64,000 nucleotides of DNA, taken from the NCBI GenBank assembly GCA_031771865.1, contig JASISA010000027.1:1922001-1986000 (forward strand), given 5' to 3'. This DNA comes from Nothophaeocryptopus gaeumannii (taxonomy: Eukaryota > Ascomycota > Dothideomycetes > Mycosphaerellales > Mycosphaerellaceae). Below are positions 8,202 through 19,900 of this stretch, piece after piece. A program made the translations under genes and the position numbers. Under the pieces are notes generated by a model, which saw nothing but the letters and a program-made list of their open reading frames with translations, had not been told where the DNA came from and did no database searches. Numbering within the stretch: the first letter of the stretch is position 1; each line of letters opens with the position of its first letter.

Positions 8202-10287
8202 TCACACCTCCCCCCTCGTCTTGCTAACTTTCCCAACCCACTTCTTAACGCCGACCCAAGCATCACTCTTCGTATCCACCCCTCCCAACTCACTCCCCAC
8301 TTCAAAAACCGTCGTCACCCCATCCAACCCTCCAACAGCAACATGTCTCCCCTGGTTCTTCTCCCACGCCAACTTGTTCAAACTCTTCAAGGAATATATA
8401 TCTTTCTCTTGATGAGAAGGTCTTGCTCCTCCCACGGGAACTTCTGAAGAAGCGTTGATGTCGTAGATGTCAAGGCGGCCGGATCCGTCTACGCAGCCGA
8501 AGATTCCTGGTTTGGTGGGTGACCATTTCGCATCGTAAACGCTATCTTCTCGTTGAATTTCCAAGAGGGGTTTCACGATTTCGTTGTTCCCTGAAATGGT
8601 GCTGGAAGTCGTGCTCGGAGGTTTGGCGCGCCAGACTTTCACACTCCAATCTAATCCGCAAGAGACGAACAGATCTCCCAAATCGATCTTCCCTCGTGCT
8701 GGGTGGAAATCTATCCCTGTCACAGGGGCTTCATGCCCGCGATAGCTGGTTCGTACATCGACGCCGGATTTGGCACCGGCCCGATCGTATCGATGGACGG
8801 GAAAGATGGAGCCTTGTTCTGTTCCGGCCAGGAAATATGTCGGGTCTGAAGCTGGGAAGGAGATGCAAGTAGGCGCTACATCGTCGGTTTTGTACGCTGA
8901 GGGGTTGGGAGCGTGGAGTTCGAGATATTCTTGGGGTTGGGTGAGGATGTCTGTGGACCAGGCGCAGACTACGCCGTCTGTGCTGACGGAGACAACAGAG
9001 GATGCGTTTTGGGTGCCAACGACGGAGAGACTGTAGATTGGGTGCGCATGACCTGTTCGACCGCCTGTGAGGGGTGTTCTCTGGACGGGCTCGCCGGTCC
9101 GTTGGTTGCGTGCGCGGGTATCCCAGAGGCAGAGCTGGCCGCTGTAGGTGCCTGCTAGGATTAGAGATGGGTGGTAGGGGTGGAACTGGCAGGATAGTAG
9201 GTCGGAAGTGGCATGTAGGCTGTATTCGGGTCGGCCTTTGAGGTGCATGTTCCAAACGTTGAGCAGTCCAGGCGGTGTGTGGGGTGATGATTGCGATTTG
9301 GTGTAGGCTGTGCAGAGCAATTCTGGGAACTTTGGGCTGAAGTCGATGTCGCTGATCATGCGCTTCTTGCCCATCGTATCCTGGAGGTCGAATTGTGCGA
9401 CTTCCTTCACCCGTCTCCCTCTTCTTCCAACATATTCGTCATCATCTTCGACATCTCGTGCCTGCAGTGCGTAGTCGGCAAGCACGTCGTACTCTTCGTC
9501 CAGAGCGCGTTCAATGACCTTGCTACTCCTTTCCACGAAGTGCAGAAAGTCGTTGCTGCTGGTCACCGCGCTCAGCTCCTCTGGTTGCAAGGCTCGTGCT
9601 GGAAATCTCTGCTTCTCTGAATCAACCTTCTCGTCCAGTTGTAGTGCTCTGAGCTCCTCTTCAATCTCCTGCCGTAGGCGTTGTCTGATCTGCTCCTGCT
9701 CAAGCTCGCGCTCTCGCTGGCTCAGCTGCCGCCGCCTTCTTGACGGACTTCTGGAGGCACCATCTGCCTCGTCGCTTTCTACGCTCTCTGTCTCCGGCTG
9801 TGTCCATGCTTCGGACGTCTGCACACCTTTGCTGTAGGTGATAATCTCTGGTTTCGACTCTACGGGTATCTCATATACGGTTGTGAGACTTGCGAGCGAC
9901 AATGTCTGTGACTCTCCGGACCGCTCTGGAAATCGTAATGGGCTTCCACCGCCATCTTCTGACTGTTGATCTGAACTGCTCACTCGCTTCTTGCTGCTCG
10001 GCGTGCCTGGTGTTGCGGACGAGGGTCGGTCGACTAACGAGGCGATAAGAGAGTCGATGTCTTCTCGTTTCGCACCGCTGACTCTGCCGGGAGATGGCGC
10101 AACTAGCTGTGCGGTCAGTCAGCGGGCTATACATATATAATGTAGTAATGCTGCCAACCTCTGAGGCATCCAAGCTCTGGCGGTTACTGGTGAACTCTCT
10201 CTGTCGCAATTCTCGTTGTCGCTTGAGCTCAGCGAGCTTGGCCTTCTTGGCCAATATTTCATCTTTGCGCTGCTGTATTGAAGACAT
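8202..10287 (-). CDS. Cytoplasmic dynein intermediate chain
   Basis: Exon 1 (10159-10287) and exon 2 (8202-10106) give 677 residues across a 52-nt intron with branch GCTGAC. Residues 1-40 form a charged coiled coil (KKAKLAELKRQRELRQREF), the segment that binds dynactin p150 in this family. The join restores the conserved LVAPSPGR...DIDSLIASLV region. After a Ser-rich and coiled-coil linker (RERELEQEQIRQRLRQEIEEE), the C-terminal 430 residues hold WD-type repeats (ILAGTYSGQLCLWDTR, FVSCGLDWSVKVWRA). The protein links the dynein heavy chain to cargo and dynactin for minus-end transport along microtubules, including nuclear positioning in hyphae. Confidence 0.92.
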
Positions 10288-10619
10288 CTCTGTTGAAGTT
10301 TAGTTGTTGCGTGTGTCTTCAAACGCGCATGTTGAAAACACGCTCTGTCCCTGAGCGACTAGTCTTCCCCGCGGCGTTCACAGCCGCACGTGATCAGAAT
10401 CCTTCACTCTTATACCCCCTCTTCACATTGCATTTTCTTCACAGCTACTTAACTGATTCTTTCAATATGTAAGGATCTTGTAGAACTACTTATAGGCTCG
10501 TATTTATTATATATACATACATTATATTTTGAAGTAGGCTACTTATTAAATAGTTTACTTAGATCTAACTATCATCTAACTTATATAGAAAAGGGTTTTC
10601 TAGTAGAGCTTGAGCGTAT
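10288..10619. other. Dynein promoter side grading into AT-rich DNA
   Basis: From about 10470 to 10610 the sequence turns strikingly AT-rich and TA-rich, unlike the coding surroundings. It adjoins the transposase remnant and looks like decayed repeat DNA. No gene. Confidence 0.5.
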
Positions 10620-11080
10620 CTGCAAGCCCACGATCTGTCTCATGCCATCTCAACTAGAGCCTGCAACCTCTCGTGATGGATTCACACATTATCTAGGACG
10701 ACAATCTTGCTAGGCTCGAGCCGTGGCAGTACGCACGTGGACATCCACCAAAGAAACAGCTCAGCAGGAACAAATCCCTTCACGATCAGGGGATCTGGCA
10801 GCCACCCATCAATCGTGATGGCAGGCAAGAGCGGGTATTCGTCCGACCTCTTCGACGGTGAGGTTGCGTGAGCCGGTGATTGACCTGTGACCACGAATAC
10901 CTTCTCCAACCGTTCCTCGAGTCCGATGCAGTCTCTTTCCATGAATACAAGCTTCCGCCGCACCCAGAAGATACTCTTTGATCGCCAGAAGCTTCTTTAT
11001 GCAGCATTGCGTTCACCGTGGACCTGCGTAGCCAAATTCTTGCTCCGTCTCCACTTGACGAGGACATATTATACATCACT
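10620..11080 (-). mobile_element. Decayed Tc1/mariner-type (DDE) transposase remnant
   Basis: Minus-strand translation of 10682-10963 contains ITIDGWLPDPLIVKG, then AELFLWWMSTCVLPRL, then SKIVVLDN. This is the run around the second catalytic Asp of Tc1/mariner-like DDE transposases common in fungi. The reading breaks at a TGA straight after LDN-V, and the frame beyond (RLQALVEMA) hits another TGA. Upstream, LVFMERDC sits where the first catalytic Asp (LVFMDES) would be. No terminal inverted repeats could be found, so the limits are approximate. The stops and the adjoining AT-rich DNA fit repeat-induced C-to-T mutation. Confidence 0.6.
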
Positions 11081-11470
11081 CGGATTGACGATCAAACCGA
11101 AGTCATCTCGGCCTTCCATTGCGTCGAATACCCACCACACAAACTCGTCAAGATACAATATGCGGAACTTCCGTTATTATCTGACATATCACCCGCTCTT
11201 GCTGCTGGTTTAACTTCGAAGAACGGCCCTCTTGACAGTCGCTGGTGGATACGGCTCACCGAAGAGCTCAAGGCACCGGCGGATTGAATACACAGTGTCG
11301 TTGGCCACTTTGTGATGCATAGCAAGAGGAGGAACACTCAACTTCGCGTCGGAAAGCGCGTCGCATATCGACTGGCAACGCGGTTTATGGCATGGCTGTA
11401 CACACGTCAATTAGTTGGCGGGAAATCTCCCGAAGTACCACCCAGTCACGGCACATCCAACCTGGCATCT

Positions 11471-12640
11471 ATGTCGACTCTGCGAGCACGATCACACATT
11501 CATTACCTAAGCCGCACGTTTGGTGATCGAATGATTTCCACGGTCACTGGCGACTCTGGTCGCGTCTACACGAATGGCACGCTCATCAGGCAACATCCTC
11601 AGAATAGTGAGCTGGACATCTACAAAGCCGAGTGAGATCTGTGTAGAATACTTTTGTACATGTTCGCTAACATCAAGCAGGTCCGCTGGCCAGAGCTTTA
11701 TTCTGAAGCATGTATCTGAACAATTCTTTCGAATATCTCAGCAAATCGCCGATGACTTTTCGCCGACCGAACGGCTACGTTTACACACGGACGCCAACAA
11801 AAAAGAGTCAATCCTGGTGTACCCCTACTTCCGGGACACTCTTTTGGCCCTCATGAAAAATGACCCTGACTTTCCTCCGCCGGAAAGACTGAAGATTATG
11901 CGAACGGTGGCAATGGCAGTGGCAGAGATGCACGCAAAAGGTTGGATCCACGCTGGTATGTTATATTCGTGGTGGATGTCACGTTCGCTGCATTGACAAG
12001 CTCCTGCAGGTATCAAACCGGACAACGTCCTAGTGGACTGGACTGGAGATGATGGAAAGGAAGTTGTTACCAGCGTCGTGCTGGTCGATTTTGACATCGC
12101 CTGTAAATTGGGTGAAGGCGAGAGCCGACTAACGCGACGTGCCATAGGGAACGCAATGTGGCGAAGTCCGGAGGCACAGACAGGGGTAACAAGCCGAGCA
12201 TCTGACGTTTACTCCTTAGGTCTAGTTGTAAGTCAAGCGTGCTCCCTCCTGCAGGGACGGCTCTAATTCGTTTACAGTTCTGCTACATACTTGGAGCTGG
12301 AGAATTGTTCTTACTAGATAACTACCAGGACTTGCTGAAGGCAGGTATTACGCCAGAGCAAGAAGTGCTTACTCGCCATTTCGCCTACTTCGGACCTGTT
12401 CCGGAGACTCTATACACGCGCATCCCTGATGAAGCTTGGAAGACTGCCTTACGCAGCGCAGCTCAGGCGGCTGATCTGGAAGTTACTGAGAGGCCTGGGC
12501 TCAGATTGCGGATCTGGGGTCAACAGATGACCGAGCCAACCTTGGACCTGCTTTCTAAAACGAACAATCTCGACCCGGGAGGTCGCCCGACGATCCGACA
12601 AGTGCTTGAACACCCCTTCTGGGAGGATGCTGCGGAGTGA
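11471..12640 (+). CDS. Protein kinase-like protein lacking the catalytic Asp (likely pseudokinase)
   Basis: Four exons (11471-11631, 11681-11955, 12010-12227, 12278-12640) give 338 residues; every join keeps frame and rebuilds a kinase landmark. K63 (SFILKHV) is the beta-3 lysine. The catalytic loop reads WIHAGIKPDN, so the expected HRD/HxD aspartate is Gly146; its codon spans the second intron. The next metal site reads LVDFDIACKL (Asp kept), followed by MWRSPEA (APE-like) and SDVYSLGLV (helix F Asp). The C-lobe ends in GRPTIRQVLEHPFW. Without the catalytic Asp, phosphotransfer is doubtful. An upstream in-frame ATG exists near 11312. It lies beside a transposon remnant in AT-rich surroundings, so it may be fast-evolving accessory DNA. 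Confidence 0.75.
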
Positions 12641-13812
12641 TTAAATAGGCCAGACTCGCCTTGTGCGATCACTTCCTGCTCAACATCGCTCAGCTGTCGA
12701 TCGTTTCCAGAGCTCGTAAATCTCTGCTCAAATGTGGACGCCATCTGAGGTTGGTGTAGATAGGTAGAAAGAAGTGGACATTGATGATACTATTTTCCAT
12801 GAATGTCTCTCGCAGAAGACGAGAAGCGAGAAGAAAAGTATTACATGCCATGCCCCTCATACGCCGCCATTGGTATATTGTTAGGGAATACTCGTCAAGC
12901 GCTTCGGCACTCGCGCAAACTAGCAAAGGCGTATATCGTGGTCGCCACACGCTGTACTAGCATTTCGTAGGCCAATGGTCTGGAACGGGAAGCTCTCACC
13001 GATGCTGATGTTCTATGCTCAGAACGGCTACCAGCGGCCCATTGCATCTTGCGATTCGTCAAGTATATCAACGAATGCAGACGTCTGAGCATCCTGGTGT
13101 CGAACGATGTGTAAGCTGGGCTTTCAGGGTCCAGCTACGCCAAGCCTCCGAATCTCAGGGTCCAGGCACTTTGAAGCAGGCTTTCACCCGCGCCTAATCA
13201 ATTACTCAATCAAATCGACTTCCTTCGCGCATATCTTTGGACAGAGTCCGCCAGATACCTTGTATGTCTCTAGAAACTACTCGTAGTAGTTATCCTGGTT
13301 TATCGGTAGGTTACTAAACAAGTTGAGTATATCCTTGTATCTAGGTCTCCGCTTCGTACGATTAAGCGGATTTTGCGTCCTGTTACAAACCGCCTTCGCG
13401 TACTATAAGCCACGTTAGTATAAGAATAGTAGAGTCTTAGATACGCGGGCTAGAGTACCTGTTCCGCCGTCGTCTTCCGCAATTTCATACTAAGCCCGGG
13501 AAGGGTTGTGGTCGCAAGTCCTGCACCTCTTCCTTGTGCTAATCGTGAAGACAATATTGATCGTGGGTACTGTAGTCGGCGCTGATGGACACTGTGAAGT
13601 TGACGAGAGAGAGTAAAGCCGAGCGAAGTGAAGAGCCTTGGCGATTATTTAGCGGCTTGGCGAGATATACTCCCAACCACCACCACCGACAACACCGCAT
13701 CTACCACCGCCCTCCGCCACGACCCTCTCCGCCGCTCGCATCCGCACACATAGCGACAGGCATTTGCCGACAGACCTTTCCTACCGTCTTTCAGGCTTCT
13801 CAACAACACGCA
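12641..13812. other. Gene-free stretch with TA-rich decayed-looking segment
   Basis: From about 13250 to 13470 the sequence is rich in TA steps and includes a hairpin (AACTAC-TCGTA-GTAGTT near 13273). It resembles the AT-rich segment near 10500 and may be old repeat DNA. The last 200 bases are the C-rich leader of the ATP synthase subunit e gene. No coding sequence seen. Confidence 0.4.
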
Positions 13813-14322
13813 ATGGCCTCCACGGGGGTGAATGTGAGCTTCTCCCTCCCTTCGCCGAAGCGATACCAGCCATTGAGCTGTCAGAATGGGCGGACACGAT
13901 CAGTCAGGCACGTTCAATACTGAGTATATGTTTATAAAGGTCCTCCGATGGGGCGCGCTCGTCTTCGGTGTATTCTACGGCTTCTCACACCAGCAAGCCA
14001 TCAGCAGCAGAGACAAGCAAGCTGCAGCTCAGCACGAATTCGACCGAAAAGCGAAGCTTATACAAGAGGCCAAGGCCAAGTGGGCGGAGAAGAACACTCC
14101 TAGGATTGGTGATGGCGGTAAGTTCATGGTCGAAGAAAGGGTGATGGTTGGGAAAGTAGGCGAGGGACATCAGGCGCTGCAAATACTTGAGAGAGCTATG
14201 AGAGGACCATCACATCTGCGCATTGATACTGACAATTGGTGCGCGCAGTAATAACGAACCCTGACGACCCGAAGTTCGATCTCGAGGCATACCTGACCAA
14301 GGTCGCGAAAGAAAACCCGTAA
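13813..14322 (+). CDS. TIM11: F1Fo-ATP synthase subunit e
   Basis: Three exons (13813-13833, 13940-14117, 14249-14322) give 90 residues, the normal size for fungal subunit e. Exon 1 codes only MASTGVN. Exon 2 begins VLRWGALVFGVFYGF, the single membrane helix with its small-residue motif used for ATP synthase dimerisation. A charged helix follows (DRKAKLIQEAKAKWAEK). The last exon gives NPDDPKFDLEAYL, a conserved C-terminal run in filamentous fungi. The protein sits in the inner mitochondrial membrane and helps shape cristae by dimerising the enzyme. Both introns have clear signals (GTGAGC...AAAG and GTAAGT...GCAG). Confidence 0.88.
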
Positions 14323-15060
14323 AGCTGAGAAAGGACATAAAACCCAAGTACGAAGGCGATGAAGCGAGGCAAGAGCTAGAACAGAGCGCCGTGTTGGCAG
14401 TGCGGATAAGAATGGCTGCATCACTACCAGCAGCCTTACCAGACCGATAGAGGACCTGCATTCAATGCTCGATGGAGATACCCGAGTGCATCTTCGCCCT
14501 GCAAATTTTTTGTATATATCCCTGTACAACATCCCACCAGCTCTGCGACGACACATTCTCGATGATTTTCAACTTGGTGAAAGCTCAGCGTTGGACAAAA
14601 TGGAGCTTTTGCTTTGCGCTGAAGATTACTTAGAGCTCTTGGGTCACGTGAAGGCTCCCAAGGACGCAGAGCTCCCGAAGCTTGGCCAAGGACTATGCTG
14701 GAATCTGCTGATGGTGCCTCACGGTTGAGGGCCTTGCAGGAAGCTGCAACACCCGTGCCCTGGAGATACATGATGTATACACAACTCCAATACATTGGAC
14801 AACATCGCATTCTCCTCCCAAGGGACATCGGTCTAATTGGCGGAATAGCAGCAGCACGCCACGGCTCGGATACGACCGGTCACCACATGGTTGCGCTTCG
14901 GCAAGTGGGCCTGCGACTCTTCGTCCTGCAACAAATGACCCCAGCTACTTGTGCAAGTTCTTCCTCTGAGTTCGTCCTGTTCACTGGCCGTCTTCCTCTG
15001 CTCTTCTCGTATTCATTCACGCTCCTTGCCCAAAGCCGTTGCACGGAGCTGTCAGTGGAC
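14323..15060. other. Intergenic, no supportable gene
   Basis: Between ATP synthase subunit e and the carboxylesterase remnant. An 87-codon plus-strand open frame (14465-14728) is present but matches nothing I know and lacks splice partners. Confidence 0.3.
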
Positions 15061-16866
15061 ATGGAGACAATCTCGCTTTCACATCCTGATATTGGTGAGA
15101 TCAAAGGTGTAGCGAAAGGAGACCGAGTCGTACAGATATTGGGCATACTATGTGCTACCATCAAGGATCGATTCGCTCCACCCGTGCTCGAACGATACAG
15201 CAAAAGCGACAAGGTCGACGCGACGAGGAATGAGTGAAAGACTACTACAAGACATGAATACAGAATGGACCGGCTCATCTCTCGTCAGTGCACAAGTCCA
15301 CAGCCACTCGCTTGGGCCCGATTTCGAATTCGTGCTTCTCCAACACGCGCTCGACTACGATCGAAGTACGCAGTACACATCGGATCTGGACAGCCTGAAT
15401 CTAAACGTCACCATACCCTTGGACGCAGTTGGCCAGGTCAACACCAATCGAGAACTGCCAGTCCTTGCTTTTATCCATGGTGGCGAATTCAATCTTGGCT
15501 CAGCGGCATATCTACAATACGACATGGCGCGCTTCGTGCAGCTCTCTATGGATGTTGGCAAGCCCGTGATTGCGGTGAACATGAAGTGAACAAGCCTTTC
15601 CCCGGTCAATCGTCATCTAACGTCTTCTGACATGATCTTACAGCTACCGACTCAATGCCCCTGGCTTCGTCACCTCTCATGAACTCAGCGCAGCAGGCTA
15701 CGAAACCAACAACGCGTTGCGCGATCAGAGAGCCGCATTGGAATGGATACGGATCTACGTCTCCGGTTTTGGAGGTGACTTCGAAAATATTTGCGTAGCA
15801 GGCGAAAGCGCGGGCGCCGTCTCAGTCAACTATCACCTTCACTCCCTCGAACCGCTCTTCAAGCGCGCCATGCTCATGTCTGGATTAGGACTTCTCATGC
15901 CTCCAATATCCATCGAAACTGCAGAAGAAAATTACCAAAAAGTAATCTCCGCCCTAGATCCCGAATCATTTCCCCTTTGAAGAACGGATCCAGTACCTCC
16001 TTACGATAGACGGAAAAGATCTTTGCACCGAGGCCCTCAAAGCAGGCTTTACCAGCTCTCCAGTCCTCGACCACGATATCATCGAAAATACTCCGACATT
16101 CGAAAACGTCACACAAGGAACCGTTGACACCCGCGGTCGAAACTGGTGTCAAGGCGCAATTATAGGAGATTGTCAATTCGATGGGCATATCGCGTCCTAT
16201 CGCCTCTTATCACGTAAAGCCGGAATAGCATCAGCAATCCACGCCTCCTTCATATGAAGTCTCGAAAGCGCACGTACGGCCGAGCACGTCCTATCCGCAT
16301 ACAACATCTCCCAACCCTCTTCCCCCGACGACGAAGCTTTCCACCACATCCTGGAACTAATAACCGATTTCCAATTCTACGCCCCCACAATGGCCCCCGC
16401 ATATTCCCTCTCCCCGACCAAACCTGTCATTTCGCCAGCTTACAACGATATCTCGCACAGCATCCCAGTATACGTCTATATATTCAATGCACCAAATCCC
16501 CGGCCTGGAACGTTTCAAGGCCAAGCAACCCACATCTTGGACCTCGTCTTCTTGCTTCTAAACTTTAACGACCACCTGCCACCTCATCAGGCTGAGCAAG
16601 CGAGGGAGTTTGCGGAGAGGGTAATTGGGTTTGTTAATGGTGGGGTTCCGTGGGAGGATTGGAGGATGAATAAGAAGATGGCTTTGGTCGTTGGCGGCGA
16701 TGGTGGAAAGGAAGCGGAAGGGAAAGGTGTGAAGATTGAGAAGGATGAATCCGGACTTGAGGAGGGGAAGGGAAATGGACGGAGAGCGGTCGTTAGGGAG
16801 TTAGCAAGGGAGGTTGGTATGGATCGGTTGGATGGGGCACTGAGAGCGTTCTTGGAGGGGCGGTGA
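15061..16866 (+). pseudogene. Type-B carboxylesterase, broken by a frameshift and a stop
   Basis: Exons 15061-15233, 15289-15585 and 15644 onward read as a fungal carboxylesterase: N-terminal HPDIGEIKG, the oxyanion region LAFIHGGEFNLGS, and nucleophile motif VAGESAGAVSVNYH. Both introns have good GTGA...CAG signals. The third exon stops at 15978-15980 (ESFPL-stop). One base fewer just before this restores the family continuation EERIQYLL, so a one-base insertion is implied. In the restored frame a TGA occurs at 16255-16257, after which homologous reading continues to 16866 (563 codons overall). With two lesions a functional esterase is unlikely unless both are sequence errors. Substrate unknown; no signal peptide seen. 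Confidence 0.75.
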
Positions 16867-16997
16867 AGTCCCTATTCATATGGCTATCTAGCGTCTGTTC
16901 GATCTAAGTCTACTTGCACTTTCCCGGCATTCAACTCATAATAGCTGACATGACATTCAATGGCCACGTTCAAACGACATCACGTGTCAATGCTCTT

Positions 16998-19900
16998 TCA
17001 TCGCTCATGCTCCCTCTCATCAGCCTCACTGTCCACACTCTTCGGCGGACTCTCTTCCTCCCTCGCCGCCTCCTCAATCGTATTCTCCCTCTCTAAGCCC
17101 ATCATTAACCCCTCATCTCCAACGCTCCTCGTCACAGCACTCTGAGATAAACTCCCTGTGCTACGCTCCAACGGGTTCTCACTTGCATCATCGCCTGCAG
17201 CCATACTGCTTGTCCGGGCGACTGAGCTTCTCCTCCGTCTGCCAATGACACCAGGGAAGAGCTTCGGTTCTGCGCCGTGGATGAGTGTGCTGCCGAAGTG
17301 GGAGGATTGGACAGCGGGATGGGTGCCACTTGGCATGGGGACGACACCGGTTTGGAGATGTGGAAGAGTTGCTGGATTCTCGTATGTATTCGGTGAGTCG
17401 ACAAGGCCGGTGGTAGAGCGCTGTCCTCTCAAAGTCTGCACGCGAGACCCGTGAGTTCCATCCTGTTGCGCTGCGCCAAGATCGAGATTCGAGAAGGAAG
17501 CTGAGAGGCGAGCTGCCTGTGCATTGGCTTGGTAGGAGTGTGAATGAGCTACTGCGTTGGGATTAGTATAACTGGAAGTACCGGGGCGGAAGTTTGATAG
17601 ACTGATACCGTGCATTGGGTTCGTGGCAGAAGGATTCGTCCTCATGCTGGCTGTGGGGCTAGGAGGAACCGTGGTGCTCGCGGAATGTCGGCCTGGTGCG
17701 AGGTTCGAGGTACTAAGACGCCCAACAGCAGGACCTACGTTTGTGTAGCGATCGATCATGGACAATTCCTGTAACCAAGTTTCATGACGGAAGGCCTCGC
17801 GAATGTTTGGCACGTTCACTTTTGCCATGTCGTTGCCCGCAACACCCGGAAGGTGGAAGTTGTTACCCAGCCATCTTTGCTTCATTCCATGCTCAAAGCC
17901 TGATTGAGTGACGGATTGCTTCGCCAATTCGCACATGTCGACGGCAGACAATTTGTAAATTTGCGCTGCAACTGCATACTCTTCTATGAGGGGCTCTTTG
18001 GTGAACGCAAACTGCAGCGGGTCGTCCGTAGACAGGCTGACGTTCAAACCACGGCGGAAGTATTGCAAGAATGGGTTGCGCTCGTAGGCCAAGAACAGTG
18101 CGTTGTTGCTAAGCGGGCTCATGGCCACTCCGATCTGTTCAAGGTAGAAAATGTACTGGAGCAGCGGTACTTTGCGCAGAAGCAGACCGTGGCTGATACT
18201 ATGGCAGCATAGTGCGGCAGCTGCCAAGTGGTCAGTGTCACCAGCCTCACCACAATGTGGTCGAAGGACGAATGTGTTGAAACCCCGCTGCTTGCGCCAG
18301 ACATTGAGGGAAGCAATGTTCGCGAACAAATAATAAATCCAGTAGGTGTACGGTGGATTCTGCTTCGTGTCCCAGTCTTTGGGTAACGGGAACTTGCGAT
18401 AGATACGGCGTTCCGATTTACTCTCGTCGTCCACAGAGTCGAAGCCAATAACCCGCTGCAAGAAGACGTGAAGCTTCGGATGTTTGCTCGGGTCCTGTGT
18501 CACCTCGAACAGCGGCTGAAAGAGATTCTTGACAACTTGCTCGAAGATCTCCATTTGCCCTGCCGCTTTGTAGACATCGTACAACCTTGGGATTTGGATC
18601 AGCCATCGCACATTTGGCGAATACAGCTTGTTATCAACAACCCAGGCTGCGAGCTTGTCCCATTCGTCCATACTGCGACCGTAGATGCTGATTCGCCATT
18701 CTACCATCTGATACTTGCTGCTTTCGAGATCGGAGATGACTTCTTTCGTGATCTCGGCCAAGTATCTGCCTCGGATGTGGTTGTCGGTCTTCAGGAAGAT
18801 AGTTCGCAGTCTGCTTTCACCGATTGGGTTGTACTTGAGATTGAACTTGTCGAAGCGGTGGAATGAATCTGTATGCGCGTGCATGTCGAGAGTGTCGATA
18901 CTCAAGTCGTAGGCAGTGAGATTGATGCTCTCGAACACTTCCCTGAGCGTGAGAAACTTGTCATCTCTAAATAGTACCAACTCGTCCGGGGACTTTTTCA
19001 TCTTGCTCTTGATAAATCGGAGTAAGTGCTTCTGATTCATGCAGGCAGAATGATGAACGTGAGTGTCGACCTTACGAACGTTGTAGAAGTCTCGATGTGG
19101 CACAGCTTTGGTGTCTGCGACTTCTTGGTACTCGTTCAGCAGGACGTACAAATTGAACTTGCCCTCCAGATATTGTAGTCGTCGAAACGCAAAGGACTTG
19201 CTGGGTCCATCGGAACTTATCCCAAGGACCGCGTCAAGGTCCATGTAGAATTCGCGAATGTCTGGAATGTGCAGGATGGGCTCGCCAAGGTCTGCAGACT
19301 GTTGTGTCTCGTACACTTGATAGACGCCGCCTCCGTCAAGCTTGTAAGTCATCTCTGAAGCTTCTGGCAATGGCAGGCACTCCTCCCAGATAAAATCCTC
19401 GCCAATGTCCTGACCCATCTTACGTTGAGGCTTCTTCGGCTTTGTACTCGTTGAAATGGTCGGCGTCTTCAGATCTGCATCATCAGCCTCGCCATTCTTG
19501 CTTTCGTTACGTTCCTTATTTTCATGCCAGACCGGCTCCGGCGGCGGAGGGTAAATGTTCCACCCTGGGTCATCGCGAGGATTGTCATTCGGGCCCTGTA
19601 ATGATAGTCGAATGTACTTATGTCTCAGATCAAGGATCTTCTGGATATTCGAATAGATGGTATTGAGTTCGGTGGTCACACTAGACTCGTTCACCGCGTC
19701 CATGCCAATCCCGGCTCCAGCGCCATGAATACCTTCTTGCTCCAAGAGTGGCTTGGACTCATGAGGAAGGCCAGGGTGATGAGAGTGAGCGCGAGCAGCT
19801 CTGTCGGCAGCAACCAAAGGATCATCCTCCTCTACAGCTACTGGTGTAGAGTTGATCCCGTTGATCCCTTCAAATCTGCCAATACTCGGCGATTGTATTG

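Noticed and set aside
11018..11287. 89-codon plus-strand frame upstream of the kinase-like gene
   Set aside because: Starts without ATG, overlaps the transposase remnant and cannot be joined to the kinase exons with good splice sites.
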